Below the pieces are notes generated by a model. The model was not told the origin of the DNA. It worked only from the letters and a program-made list of their open reading frames with translations, and did not search any database. Positions 8,865 to 18,043 of a DNA stretch of 64,000 nucleotides are shown piece after piece. A program made the position numbers and the translations under genes. This stretch comes from Methylocystis rosea SV97 (lineage in GTDB: Bacteria; Pseudomonadota; Alphaproteobacteria; Rhizobiales; Beijerinckiaceae), in contig NZ_KB889963.1 in the NCBI RefSeq assembly GCF_000372845.1, forward strand, positions 1,236,146 through 1,300,145, read 5' to 3'. The stretch's first letter is position 1. Each line of letters opens with the position of its first letter.

Positions 8865-9381
8865 AGGCCGGCGCGTGTTTCGCGAACGCGCTGCGAAACA
8901 CCGCGTCGAAAGCGTCGGCGTCGACGTCGACCGTTTCGATCTCCACGCCGTCTTCGGCGACGCCGGAAAAGCGATATTGCGGGTCTGAAAACTCGAGACC
9001 TTCCTCGTCTTCGGCGCTCTCGTAAGGCAGCGCGATCTCGACCATCAACTGTCGCTTCAGCGACAGAGCGCGGCCGACCACCGCGTCGATGCGGCCGTCA
9101 TCACTGCTGAAATACCCGTCGAGGATAATCAGGCAGACGTCGGCGTTTGGCGCCTCGTCCTCCAGCCATTGCAGCGCGGCCTCGACGCTTTCGGCGACAT
9201 CGATCTTGCCTGCCTCGCTCACGACGAATTGTTGCGGCTGGGCGACGCCGTCGTCGGACCGCGCCACGCCGAAGGGCGTCAGCATGCGTCCGCGAGCCAG
9301 CGTCGTGACGGCTTTAGCGAAGGCCTCGCCGGCCAATGCCGCGATGGGTTCGTTCCGAGTCGATTCTGCGCCAGCGCTCAT
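8863..9381 (-). CDS. Conserved-looking hypothetical protein, acidic
   Basis: I do not recognise this 172-residue acidic protein. It has no signal peptide or membrane segment. Residues about 70-125 (ALQWLEDEAPNADVCLIILD and onward) look like an alpha/beta core; the C-terminal part is rich in Asp and Val. A strong ribosome site GGAGGAAAATGTC precedes the ATG at 9381, supporting that it is expressed. It follows the aminopeptidase gene on the same strand by 66 bases and may be cotranscribed. Confidence 0.65.
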   Translation of the reverse strand: MSAGAESTRNEPIAALAGEAFAKAVTTLARGRMLTPFGVARSDDGVAQPQQFVVSEAGKIDVAESVEAALQWLEDEAPNADVCLIILDGYFSSDDGRIDAVVGRALSLKRQLMVEIALPYESAEDEEGLEFSDPQYRFSGVAEDGVEIETVDVDADAFDAVFRSAFAKHAPA

Positions 9382-9447
9382 GACATTTTCCTCCGAGCGA
9401 GCGGAGTCTGAGGATCAACAGATCAACGTCATCCGTTTCGAGATTCA

Positions 9448-11262
9448 TCATATCGACGTCGTCGCCTCTCGCAGCCATTTGCGTGTCTTTGCGTCCACAA
9501 GCGGCGATAGGATTTTGCGCACCCGGGCGTGATAGGCGTTGAGCCAGATGATTTCTTCCGGCGACAGCAATTTTGGTTCGACGCAATTCAAATCGAAAGG
9601 CGCAAGCGTGATGGTCTCGAAACCATACATCTGACGTTCCGCGCCTTTGATCTCGCGCCTTTCGACGATGACGAGATTTTCGAGCCTGATTCCATATTCG
9701 CCGGCGCGGTAGTAGCCGGGCTCGTTCGAGAGGATCATGCCCGGCTGCAGGGGCGTCGTCCCGAGCTTCGAGATGCGCTGCGGCCCTTCATGCACCGAGA
9801 GGTAAGCGCCGACGCCGTGGCCCGTCCCATGATCGAAGTCGAGCCCTGCCTCCCACAGCGCGCGGCGTGCGAAAGCATCCAATTGCGCGCCCGAGACGCC
9901 CTTGGGAAAGACGGCGCGGGCGATGGCGATGTGGCCTTTGAGCACGCGCGTGAAATGTTCGCGCAATTGTTTCGACGCCGGGCCGACGACCACGGTGCGC
10001 GTCACGTCGGTCGTGCCGTCGAGATATTGCGCGCCGGAATCGACGAGATAGACGCCGCGACCGATCTTGAGATTGCTCGTTTCCGTCACCCGATAATGCG
10101 GGATCGCCGCATGTTCGCCGAACGCCGAGATCGTCGGAAAGGAGATGTCGCGCAGGTCGCCGTTCTCGCGGCGGAAGGTTTCGAGCGCTTCCGCCGCGGA
10201 GATTTCCGTCAATCCGCCCTTCGGCGCGGCTTCGGAGAACCAGGCGAGGAATCGCGTCAGCGCCGCGCCGTCGCGGATATGAGCTTCGCGTGCGCCCTCA
10301 AGCTCCCTTTCATTCTTGATCGCTTTCGGCAGCGTCGCCGGATCGTCGGCGAGACGCGGCTTGCCGCCGGCCGCGCGCAAGGTTTCGACGAGTTTCGCCG
10401 GCGCCGTCGCGGAATCAAAGAGAATGCTCGCGCCGCTCTTGCCGAACTGCACGAGATCCTCGATGAGGCTTTCAGGCGTCTTCAGCGTCAGAAATTTTTC
10501 AAGCGCCGCGCGCACCTTCGGCGCGAGCTTCGCCTCGTCGACATAGAGCGCAGGCGCGCCGTCCTTCGGCAGCAGCGCGAAGCACAGCGCGATCGGCGTA
10601 TGCGCCACATCGGCGCCGCGAATGTTGAACGCCCAGCAGATCGCATGCGGATCGGACATCAACGCCGCGTCCGCATCTTTCAGCGCGGCGCGCAGCTTCT
10701 TGATCTTCGCGCCGGCGCTCTCGCCGGCGTAACGCGCCGGATGAATCGCCACCGCGCCTATCGGCTCGGCCGGCCGGTCAATCCAAAGCGCATCGATCGG
10801 ATTGGCGTCGAGCGGAACGAGTTCGATCTTCTTTTCCGCGAGAATTTTCCCGAAGCGTTCGATCTGCGCGCTGGTGTGCACCCAGGGGTCATAACCGATG
10901 CGCGCGCCTTCGCGCGCCTGTCCGCCGAGCCAGACGGCGGGCGTCGTTTCGGCGATGTCGAGCGGCTTGAAGAGCTTCGCGTCGATCTCGCCGCGCACCT
11001 GAATGACATAGCGGCCATCGACGAAGAGCGCGGCCTCTTTCTCCAGCACGACGGCGAAGCCGGCCGAACCGGTGAAGCCTGTCAGCCAGGCGAGGCGCTC
11101 CGCGCATTTGGGCACATATTCGTTTTGATGGACGTCGGCGCGCGGAACGAGAAAGCCGTCGAGTCCTTGCCGTTTCAGCTCAGTGCGCAGCGCCGTGAGG
11201 CGCGCCGCACTGTCGCCGCGCATGGCGTCGTCGACGAATGTCTGGAATTTTGCTTCGAACAT
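9448..11262 (-). CDS. pepP: M24B Xaa-Pro aminopeptidase
   Basis: This 604-residue protein is a three-domain aminopeptidase P: two creatinase-like N-terminal domains followed by a pita-bread M24 domain. Metal-binding segments are visible: VDSGAQYLDGTTDVTRT (two Asp ligands), the HGTGHGVGAYLSVHE His region, LSNEPGYY (Glu) and IRLENL (Glu). It removes N-terminal residues preceding proline in cytoplasmic peptides. The 600-residue size matches the long APP1-like type, not the short E. coli PepP. The start at 11262 gives MFEAKFQTFVDD. Confidence 0.9.
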   Translation of the reverse strand: MFEAKFQTFVDDAMRGDSAARLTALRTELKRQGLDGFLVPRADVHQNEYVPKCAERLAWLTGFTGSAGFAVVLEKEAALFVDGRYVIQVRGEIDAKLFKPLDIAETTPAVWLGGQAREGARIGYDPWVHTSAQIERFGKILAEKKIELVPLDANPIDALWIDRPAEPIGAVAIHPARYAGESAGAKIKKLRAALKDADAALMSDPHAICWAFNIRGADVAHTPIALCFALLPKDGAPALYVDEAKLAPKVRAALEKFLTLKTPESLIEDLVQFGKSGASILFDSATAPAKLVETLRAAGGKPRLADDPATLPKAIKNERELEGAREAHIRDGAALTRFLAWFSEAAPKGGLTEISAAEALETFRRENGDLRDISFPTISAFGEHAAIPHYRVTETSNLKIGRGVYLVDSGAQYLDGTTDVTRTVVVGPASKQLREHFTRVLKGHIAIARAVFPKGVSGAQLDAFARRALWEAGLDFDHGTGHGVGAYLSVHEGPQRISKLGTTPLQPGMILSNEPGYYRAGEYGIRLENLVIVERREIKGAERQMYGFETITLAPFDLNCVEPKLLSPEEIIWLNAYHARVRKILSPLVDAKTRKWLREATTSI

Positions 11263-11320
11263 GGAGCAAAGCTAGTCGCGCGCCTGCCACAGGGCAATGC
11301 TTTGCGCGCGCCTTTCCCCA

Positions 11321-11362
11321 CCCCATCCCTCTCCCGCTTTAAAGGGGAAAGGGCAGGGAGGG
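11321..11362. repeat. Palindromic intergenic repeat
   Basis: A pyrimidine-rich block (CCCATCCCTCTCCCGCTTTA) faces an AAAGGGGAAAGGGCAGGGAGG block, forming an imperfect hairpin. It contains the stop codon of prmA, so the last residues of that protein are repeat-encoded. Similar to 7206-7229 and 58976-59026. Confidence 0.5.
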
Positions 11363-12268
11363 TGAGCAGGACGCCCCGCCGCGCCTCAACACCAGAGTCG
11401 CCCAGCCGTCGATGTCGCCCCGCTCGGCCAGGAAAAAGCCCTGGGCGCGGTAGGCGTCGAGCACGCCGCGCACGTCGCGCGCCAGCAGTCCCGAAAGCAC
11501 CAGCTCCGCGTCAGCCGTCGCGGCGCCGGCGATCTCCGGCGCAAGCAGGCGCAGAGGCTTCGCCAGGATGTTGGCGAAGATCAGATCGTATTGGCCTTGC
11601 AGCGACGCGTGGCGGAGCCCGGTCGCGACGACCGGGCGAACATCGGCCCCGGCGCCATTGGCGCGGGCGTTGGCCGAGGCTGTCGCCACGGCGACGGGAT
11701 CGATATCGCCGCAGGCGACGCGCTGGTGAAAGAGCCGCGCGGCGGCGATCGCCAGAACGCCGGTGCCGGTTCCGACATCAAGAATGCGGCGTGGGCGCCG
11801 GCGCTTGGCGGTTCTCTCGAGCGCTCTAAGGCAACCCAGCGTCGTGCCGTGATGGCCGGTGCCGAAAGCGAGCGCCGCCTCGATCTCGACGCCGATGTCG
11901 TTCGCGCGCCGCCGGCTCCGATCATGAGCGCCATGCACCAGCACGCGGCCGGCGCGGACGGGGGCCAATCCGGCAAGAGCGTTCTCCACCCAGTCCTGCT
12001 CGGCGATTGTCGAAAAGCGCGCCGCCCGCGCCGTTTCGGCGTCGGCGGCGGCCTCGATCAGGGCAAGGATCTGCCCTTCGTCGGGCGCGGTCGCGAAATA
12101 GACCTCGACGGACCATTGGGGGCCGTCATCCACCTCGAAGGCGGCGGCGGCGGTCTGTGTCGGCTCGAAGGTTTCGACGATGAGGTCGGCGACGGCGCGG
12201 GCGCGTTTTTCGTCGCAATCGAGGCGCAGCATGTGGCTGGCGTTATTGGGGGGAAGGCCTTCAAGCAT
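11339..12268 (-). CDS. prmA: Ribosomal protein L11 methyltransferase
   Basis: The 309-residue protein matches PrmA, which trimethylates ribosomal protein L11. The SAM-binding motif I is DVGTGTGVLAIAAARL, preceded by FGTGHHGTT, and the family catalytic segment is FANILAKPLRLLAP. The N-terminal region (RLDCDEKRARAVADLI) fits the substrate-recognition domain. I chose ATG 12268; a GTG at 12283 is also possible. The C-terminal CSPSLPFPL is read through a palindromic repeat and is probably not conserved. Confidence 0.9.
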   Translation of the reverse strand: MLEGLPPNNASHMLRLDCDEKRARAVADLIVETFEPTQTAAAAFEVDDGPQWSVEVYFATAPDEGQILALIEAAADAETARAARFSTIAEQDWVENALAGLAPVRAGRVLVHGAHDRSRRRANDIGVEIEAALAFGTGHHGTTLGCLRALERTAKRRRPRRILDVGTGTGVLAIAAARLFHQRVACGDIDPVAVATASANARANGAGADVRPVVATGLRHASLQGQYDLIFANILAKPLRLLAPEIAGAATADAELVLSGLLARDVRGVLDAYRAQGFFLAERGDIDGWATLVLRRGGASCSPSLPFPL

Positions 12269-12370
12269 GCGCGCGCTTACCACGGCCGGGGCGCGCGCGT
12301 CACCTTTCGCTGGGCGCCAGCCGCCTGTATTGTCGCGCTAGAGGCTGGTTCCAACGAGTTGAAGGCGTGA

Positions 12371-13348
12371 ATGACCGAAAGACTTTCGATTTGTCTGATC
12401 GGCCCCAAGAAGGGCGGCAAGTCGTCGCTGCTCGCCTCGCTCGTCGACTGCGTCGCGCAAAGCGCCTTTGGCTATTCGCCGCGCCTGCGCCCCGCGCTGC
12501 AGCCCATCACCGAGGCGGAATATTTCGCCGAGAGCGCTGAGCCGAAGAAAGCCAATCTGCTGTCGGTCGAACAGGGCGACTATGAGCGGCTGCGGCGCGA
12601 ATTCGCCGAGGGCGGCCTCGCCACCGACACGCTCGACACCTACGAATATCGCTTCCGCCTGACGGTCAACGGAGAAGCCCCGCCGGCGGCGGTGCTCCGG
12701 GGTCCCTGGCTCCTGGAGATCATCGACTCGGCGGGGGAGATCGCCGTGCCGCCGGACGGCGCCGAAGTCGCCATTCTCAATGACGTCAAAGCCAAGCTCG
12801 CCAGGCAGATGCTTGAGGCGGACGCGATCGTGATCGTGCTGCCGCTGGTGCGGCTCGAGGATTCCGGCTGGTCGGGCAATCTCGCGCGCCTCATCGACCG
12901 ATTGGCGCTGGCGCCTGAGAAAAAGCTCAAGCGGCTCGTCGTCGTTTTCTCTCAATATGAGCGCTTGTTCGCGCGCCTCGGGCCGAGCGCCTTCACCTAT
13001 GCCTGCGATCCGGCGGTGGCGCTGCACGCCTTGCGCAAATCGCTGCGCGCGGCACAATGGCTGGATCGGCTGCGGGCTCTGGAGGCGCCGAACGGCGGCG
13101 CATCGGTGCGCTTCACGGTCTGCTCGGCCTATGGCTTCGTCAAGCGCTTTCAGAATCCCAACATCGATCCGCATCAGCCTGGCGAGCGCCGGTTTCGTCG
13201 CGCGGGCCTCGAAGGCGCCCGCGCCTATAATGAATATTGGCGGCCGTTTCTCACCGCCGAGCCGTTTCTATACGCCGCGCTTGGCCTCGACAGCGCCTTC
13301 ACCTTCTCCTATGCGCAGCTCGACGCGCGCATCGAGGAGATCGCCTGA
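12371..13348 (+). CDS. TRAFAC-like GTPase of unknown role
   Basis: This 325-residue protein has a clear P-loop, G11-PKKG-G16-K17-S18-S19, right at the N-terminus after a hydrophobic strand. A DxxG-type motif, IIDSAGE at 117-123, follows a long insert of about 90 residues. The expected NKxD position holds a degenerate VVFSQYERL (192-199), and CSAYGF (251-256) fits the G5 loop. This architecture fits prokaryotic TRAFAC-clade GTPases found in GTPase-associated conflict-type systems, but I cannot assign a named family. It is divergent from prmA and upstream of the GAP1-like gene, with a family A repeat between them. Confidence 0.6.
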   Translation: MTERLSICLIGPKKGGKSSLLASLVDCVAQSAFGYSPRLRPALQPITEAEYFAESAEPKKANLLSVEQGDYERLRREFAEGGLATDTLDTYEYRFRLTVNGEAPPAAVLRGPWLLEIIDSAGEIAVPPDGAEVAILNDVKAKLARQMLEADAIVIVLPLVRLEDSGWSGNLARLIDRLALAPEKKLKRLVVVFSQYERLFARLGPSAFTYACDPAVALHALRKSLRAAQWLDRLRALEAPNGGASVRFTVCSAYGFVKRFQNPNIDPHQPGERRFRRAGLEGARAYNEYWRPFLTAEPFLYAALGLDSAFTFSYAQLDARIEEIA

Positions 13349-13458
13349 AGCGCATTCCGGTCACATGGAATCATGTGATCGATAAGGAATCGCTCAAATC
13401 AAAATATTGGAGCAGGTCCTCATCGAAAAAGTCTCTCAACTTTTTCGGGACCTGCTCT
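13348..13458. repeat. Dispersed repeat family A, copy 3
   Basis: This copy starts AGCGCATTCCGGTCACATGG, has TCACATGGAATCATGTGAT-type symmetry, GATAAGGAATCGCTCAA, and GAGCAGGTCC/GGACCTGCTC arms. The two arms carry matching changes (GGTCC with GGACC, where the other copies have GGTTC with GAACC), which supports selection on pairing. It separates the GTPase and GAP1-like genes. Confidence 0.85.
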
Positions 13459-13538
13459 AAAGCGAATTTTCGTCAATTCTTGCTTAAGGCTCTGCGCATA
13501 GGGTGATCGCGCGGATTTCCCGCGCGAAAGGACGCGCG

Positions 13539-14360
13539 ATGCGCATAGCTGCGCCGAATGGCGACGAAACGGCCGAGATCTCTCTCGAAAGGCTGCATTA
13601 TGGGAAGCTCGCTTTTGGCGCGACGCTGCGCGTGCCGGCGACCGCGGGCTATGGCGTGACCTTGCGCAGTTGCAATCTGCAGCCGGCCGACGACCGGCTG
13701 CTTTCGCCGCCGCGTCTGATGGCGCTTCGCCGCTTCGAGCCCGATCTTGTCGATCCTGCGTCTCGACGACGCGGCTCCTTCATCGCGCGGGTCGCCCCGG
13801 AGCCCAATTCTCGGCGCGCGATTTTTCTGCGCGCCCGCTTCCGGCCCGAAGACGGCGAAAGCGGCCATGGACGCCTCTATCAGCAGAGCGCCGTATGGAG
13901 CGTGAGCGCGGCGGACTGGCGCCAACATCCGGCGGCGCTGCTCGCCATGGCGGACTCCGAGCTCGACGCGCTACCGGATCTGGTGACCGAAGACGAGGCG
14001 ACGCGCTACAACGCCGCGCCGGCGCGTTACCTCGTTCGCTTCATCGATCCGCGGGACGTTTGGAGCGCGCTCGAAGATGCGCTGAAAGCGACCCATTGGG
14101 CGACGCCAACGCTCGAATTTCTGGCGCGGGGCGCCGAAACGGGCAAAGACGCGACGCTGACCTTTGGCGCCGACGATTTTGCGAGCGAAACCGAGTTTCT
14201 CGGAGCCGTCGGCCTCGCGCTGCAGTTTTTGCCGTCGAGCTATCCCCGCTGGCGCGAGATCAGCGTCGTTTCCGGTCTGCTTCACGCGCCGCAGGGTCTT
14301 TGCCTGCGCTACCTTCCGTCGCTACGCGCGGCAGCGCGCGCAACTCCCGTCGCCGCCTAA
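13539..14360 (+). CDS. GAP1-like GTPase-associated protein (tentative)
   Basis: This 273-residue soluble protein is not clearly recognisable. Its start, LERLHYGKLAFG then GYGVTLRSCNLQPADDRLL, resembles the N-terminal pattern of GTPase-associated protein 1 (GAP1-N), where a Tyr-Gly motif is followed by a Ser-x-x-Leu strand and an Asp-rich helix. The middle contains GRLYQQSAVWSVSAADWRQH. Its position next to a TRAFAC-like GTPase supports the idea, but this is inference. The ATG at 13539 follows GAAAGGACG; an upstream GTG at 13503 is less likely. It overlaps the convergent coiled-coil gene by 4 bases. Confidence 0.5.
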   Translation: MRIAAPNGDETAEISLERLHYGKLAFGATLRVPATAGYGVTLRSCNLQPADDRLLSPPRLMALRRFEPDLVDPASRRRGSFIARVAPEPNSRRAIFLRARFRPEDGESGHGRLYQQSAVWSVSAADWRQHPAALLAMADSELDALPDLVTEDEATRYNAAPARYLVRFIDPRDVWSALEDALKATHWATPTLEFLARGAETGKDATLTFGADDFASETEFLGAVGLALQFLPSSYPRWREISVVSGLLHAPQGLCLRYLPSLRAAARATPVAA

Positions 14361-16564
14361 CCGGGCGCACGCCTGTCCATCGGACTCGGTTCAGCGATCA
14401 GATAGCGTTCGAGCGCGCCGGAGCGCCGCCGTGGCAGGTTCGCGGCGGCGGCGTCCGCGTAATAGGCGCGGGGGCCGCTGGCGATGACGCCGTCGGCAGC
14501 GTAATGCAAGGCGCGGGCGGAGCGCGGCTTCAGCGCCGCGAACAGCCGCGCCTCAATCTGCCCGACGGTGATATTGTCGACGAGATAGGCGCCTTTGCGG
14601 TCGACGTGAGCGATTTCGTCGCGCACGAGTCGATTGAGGATGGCCATGATATTGTCGCGCACATTGGGCGGCAGCGCCGACATTGCTTCGGCGTCAGGGT
14701 CGATCTCGCTCATGTCGCCGTGAACCGGCCGCGCCGCGCGTAGCACTGCTTTCATCGCACGGATGTCGACGGGCTGCTCCTCGTCGTCGGAAAGATCGAT
14801 CGGCGCTGCGAACTGACGCCGCTCGCGCGCCTCATAGCCGCGTTTGAAAATCTCCGACAGGAATTTCATGATGAACAGAAAGGCGTCCTGCGCCATCGCG
14901 ACGCCGATCGCCATCGTCGAATCGGGGGTGAAGCTCCAGAAGGCTTCGCGCGCCAGTTCGAATTTATTGCGCTCGGAACTGTGCGTGCGCAGATAGGCGT
15001 CGCTTTTTTTCAAAAGCTCGCGCACCTCGTCGTCTGTCAGCCCAGCCGCCTTGCCGGAGACGACGCAGGCGTCGACGAGGGTTTTGGCGTCGTTGAAGCC
15101 GTTTGCCGCGGCGCCCCTGTCAGACGCCGGCGCCGAGCGGATCTTGGCGACAATCGCTGAGAGTTCGTCGCGCAGCCCGGCTTCCAGCCCGCATTTTTTA
15201 TCAAAGGCCGCGCGCGCGGCGATCGTGTCGTCGCGCGCCGAGAGCAGATCGCGCGCCTCCCCCTGCGGTTCGCAGGTGAAGTCGGGCGGCACGCTTCCCG
15301 GCAGCGCATTGGATTGCCGAGCCGCCGCGAGAATCGGTTCGCATAGGGGCTTCGCTTCGCGCACGGCGCGCCATGTCGGCTCGAGGCGCAGCTGGTCGCG
15401 CAGCGCGGCGAGATCGCGCAACGTCGCGTCAAGATCGAGCGCGGCTTCGCCCTTCGGCATCGGCTTGCCGGAAGCGGCGCTCGCGGTCTCGGCCTTCTGC
15501 TTTAGCGTGATCGTCTGAGCGTTGAGCGCGTCGCGCCGCTTCACCGCGTTGGCGCGTTCGTTCGCGGGGCCCGCGAGCGTCTGCCTGAGCGCCGACACGC
15601 GTCGCATCGCTTCGGCCGCCTTCTCCTGATGCGCGCGGCAATTGGGACCGCAGGTCGCGCCCAGCCCATCGAGTCCGTGCGCGGCGTCGACGGCGAGCTG
15701 TTCTTCCTGACGCGCGGCGGCGGCCATCGACGTCATCTCGTCCTGCTTCGCTTTAATGATGACGTCGAGCTCGGCGATGCTGCGCTCAAGCGCTTCGATG
15801 TCGCGTCGCGCATCCTCGAGCTGACGCGTCGCCGCTTGCGCGCTTTCCATTTCCAGCGCGGCCTGGCTCGCGGCCTGCGCGATGACCGCCTGCTGCGCCT
15901 CCTGCCGCTTACGAATGGCGTCGCGCAGGGCCGGCCCGGCCTGGCGCGCGGTGTTTATAAGGCCGTCGATCGAATCGAGATAGGCCTTGTAGCTGGGCGT
16001 CGCGGCGATGCGCGCCGAGGCCGCTTCGTAAGCGGCGGCGATGTCTTTCGTCGCCGGCAGCAGAACTTCCGTCGCAAGCTCCATCGGCTGCAGCTCGGCG
16101 ACGATCTTGCGGGAGGAGAGCTTGAAGATGTTGTTGTAGTAGTAGGTGAATGAAAAAAAGGCGGAGATCGAGAAGACGAAGGCGAAGACCAGCGCCGTCA
16201 CGCCGGTCTTGATGATCATGCGTTCGCGGGCCATGCGCCGCCGCGCGATCAGCGCCGCCAGATCGACGCCGAGCGACCAGGATGTCGCAGCGAGCATGGT
16301 GAGGACGGCGGTCGTCGCGATCAGCGTGCCCGCGATCCCGATCACGTCTCCGGGCTCTCGCTGCATGATGTCGATCATGCCGGACGAGGTTGTGTAGAAG
16401 ACCCAGCCCAGAACGGGCAGGGCGGCGGCCATTCCGACACGGCCGAGGTTGAGATCGCCGCTCCACAGGCGCGACAGCGGCGAAATCAGAGCGTCGAAAA
16501 GACCGAAGCGCCGCTGCGGGGCCGAGGCGTCGACGACGCGCGCCTGCTGCGCAGAGACGGTCAT
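14357..16564 (-). CDS. Large membrane-anchored coiled-coil protein
   Basis: I do not recognise this 735-residue protein. It has three hydrophobic segments near residues 43-62, 74-100 and 117-140, then a long Ala/Glu/Gln/Arg-rich helical region (about 190-480) of coiled-coil character, a probable fourth membrane segment near 565-590, and a soluble C-terminal domain of about 140 residues rich in charged residues. The region near residue 310 has a Cys pair (TCGPNC) and two more Cys occur later, which suits a periplasmic loop with disulfides. The layout recalls bacterial membrane-spanning coiled-coil scaffolds. It is convergent with the GTPase-associated gene. Confidence 0.6.
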   Translation of the reverse strand: MTVSAQQARVVDASAPQRRFGLFDALISPLSRLWSGDLNLGRVGMAAALPVLGWVFYTTSSGMIDIMQREPGDVIGIAGTLIATTAVLTMLAATSWSLGVDLAALIARRRMARERMIIKTGVTALVFAFVFSISAFFSFTYYYNNIFKLSSRKIVAELQPMELATEVLLPATKDIAAAYEAASARIAATPSYKAYLDSIDGLINTARQAGPALRDAIRKRQEAQQAVIAQAASQAALEMESAQAATRQLEDARRDIEALERSIAELDVIIKAKQDEMTSMAAAARQEEQLAVDAAHGLDGLGATCGPNCRAHQEKAAEAMRRVSALRQTLAGPANERANAVKRRDALNAQTITLKQKAETASAASGKPMPKGEAALDLDATLRDLAALRDQLRLEPTWRAVREAKPLCEPILAAARQSNALPGSVPPDFTCEPQGEARDLLSARDDTIAARAAFDKKCGLEAGLRDELSAIVAKIRSAPASDRGAAANGFNDAKTLVDACVVSGKAAGLTDDEVRELLKKSDAYLRTHSSERNKFELAREAFWSFTPDSTMAIGVAMAQDAFLFIMKFLSEIFKRGYEARERRQFAAPIDLSDDEEQPVDIRAMKAVLRAARPVHGDMSEIDPDAEAMSALPPNVRDNIMAILNRLVRDEIAHVDRKGAYLVDNITVGQIEARLFAALKPRSARALHYAADGVIASGPRAYYADAAAANLPRRRSGALERYLIAEPSPMDRRAPG

Positions 16565-16891
16565 CGCGCGGACGCTCTCGACGCTGGAACCAGCCGGCTG
16601 CGCATGTCCGCTCCCTTAGAAAAAGCAATGTCGGGTTGGTGACGTTGACGGCGAATTGAGACGGATTTGCGCCTCGGCGCAAGGGCGGACCGCCGCTGCG
16701 GCGCAGCGTGTCGGCGGCGCTCCCGGCGGATGCGCGCCGCTTATCGGACCTGGGTTGGTGCGGCGCGGCGCCCCGCTTCCCCTTCCTGAACGATTCGTGC
16801 TAGACGGCGAGATTATTGTCTGCGGCTGGGCCGTTCGGCCGCGACTCGCGCTGACGGGCCTTGAACCCGTCAAGTCATCAAGGGGTCAGCC
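16565..16891. other. Divergent intergenic region before hpnH
   Basis: This 327-base gap separates two divergent genes and should hold both promoters. I see no gene and no repeat of the families described here, and no convincing promoter box. AAGGGGTC just before the GTG of hpnH is its ribosome site. Confidence 0.5.
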
Positions 16892-18043
16892 GTGGCCATT
16901 CCGTTCCGCTATATCGCAAAAATCGGCGCGTATCTCGTCAAGCAGCACCTCACGGGCGTGCGGCGTTATCCGCTCGTGCTCATGATGGAGCCGCTGTTCC
17001 GCTGCAATCTGGCCTGCGCCGGCTGCGGCAAGATCGATTACCCCGATCATATCCTCAACAAGCGGCTTTCGGTCGAGGACGCGCTGCGCTCGGTGGACGA
17101 ATGTGGCGCGCCGGTGGTGGTGGTCGCCGGCGGCGAGCCGCTTTTGCACAAGGATTTGCCGGAGATTGTCGAAGGCATCGTCGCGCGGCGTAAATTCGCG
17201 ATCGTCTGCACCAATGCTCTGCTGCTCGCCAAAAAAATCGACCACTTCAAGCCGAGCCCCTATTTCACCTGGTCGATCCATCTCGATGGCGACAAGGAGA
17301 TGCACGACCGCGCGGTCTGCCAGGACGGGGTCTATGAGCGCGCCGTCGAGGCGCTCAAACTCGCCAAGTCCAAGGGCTTCCGCGTCACCACCAACAGCAC
17401 CTTCTTTTCCGACGCCGATCCGGAGCGCGTCGCGAAATTCCTCGACGCGACGACGGCGCTCGGCGTCGACGGGATGACGCTTTCCCCGGGTTACGCTTAT
17501 GAGCGGGCGCCGGATCAGACTCACTTCCTCAATCGCACCCGCACCAAGGAATTGTTCCGCGCCATTCTGCGTCGCGGCCGGGGCGGGAAAGCCTGGGGAC
17601 TCACCCAGTCGACGCTGTTCATGAATTTCCTGGCCGGCAATGTGAGCTATCGCTGCACCCCCTGGGGGATGCCGCTGCGCACGGTGTTTGGCTGGCAGCG
17701 TCCCTGCTATCTGCTCGGCGAAGGCTATGTGCCGACGTTCAAGCAGCTGATGGAGGAGACCGACTGGGACGCCTACGGCGTCGGCAATTACGAGAAATGC
17801 GCCGACTGCATGGTGCACTCCGGCTTTGAGGCGACCGCCGTCGCCGATTCGGTTCGCCGGCCCTGGCGGGCGGCCGCCGTCGCGCTCTTTGGGGTGCGCA
17901 CCGAGGGGCCGATGGCGCCTGACGTCTCGCTGGAGAATCAGCGCCCGGCCGAATATGTCTATGACGAAAATATCGCCAGGCTTTCAGAGATCCGCGAGCA
18001 CGAGGCGCAGCAGCGGGCCGAGCAACGGTCCACAGCGGCTTAG
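16892..18043 (+). CDS. hpnH: Adenosylhopane synthase, radical SAM protein HpnH
   Basis: This 383-residue protein joins a 5'-deoxyadenosyl group to diploptene, giving adenosylhopane, the first step of extended (C35) hopanoids. The 4Fe-4S radical-SAM motif is C38-NLA-C42-AG-C45. Further hallmarks are VVAGGEPLLHKDLPEI (the GGEP SAM site), YFTWSIHLDGDKEMHD, and the C-terminal NYEKCADCMVH cluster-like segment. Length and sequence are typical of HpnH. It starts at a GTG, which gives MAIPFRYIAK, the usual N-terminus. Its last 60 bases overlap the convergent hpnG. Confidence 0.96.
   Translation: MAIPFRYIAKIGAYLVKQHLTGVRRYPLVLMMEPLFRCNLACAGCGKIDYPDHILNKRLSVEDALRSVDECGAPVVVVAGGEPLLHKDLPEIVEGIVARRKFAIVCTNALLLAKKIDHFKPSPYFTWSIHLDGDKEMHDRAVCQDGVYERAVEALKLAKSKGFRVTTNSTFFSDADPERVAKFLDATTALGVDGMTLSPGYAYERAPDQTHFLNRTRTKELFRAILRRGRGGKAWGLTQSTLFMNFLAGNVSYRCTPWGMPLRTVFGWQRPCYLLGEGYVPTFKQLMEETDWDAYGVGNYEKCADCMVHSGFEATAVADSVRRPWRAAAVALFGVRTEGPMAPDVSLENQRPAEYVYDENIARLSEIREHEAQQRAEQRSTAA

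Noticed and set aside
9529-11829. Very long open frame on the strand opposite pepP and prmA
   Set aside because: Its protein is Arg-rich with no known domain, while the opposite strand holds two complete enzymes with catalytic motifs. It is a GC-bias shadow.
7913-13458. CRISPR array from the three similar repeats
   Set aside because: The copies are 0.7 to 4.5 kb apart with genes between, and no cas gene is present.
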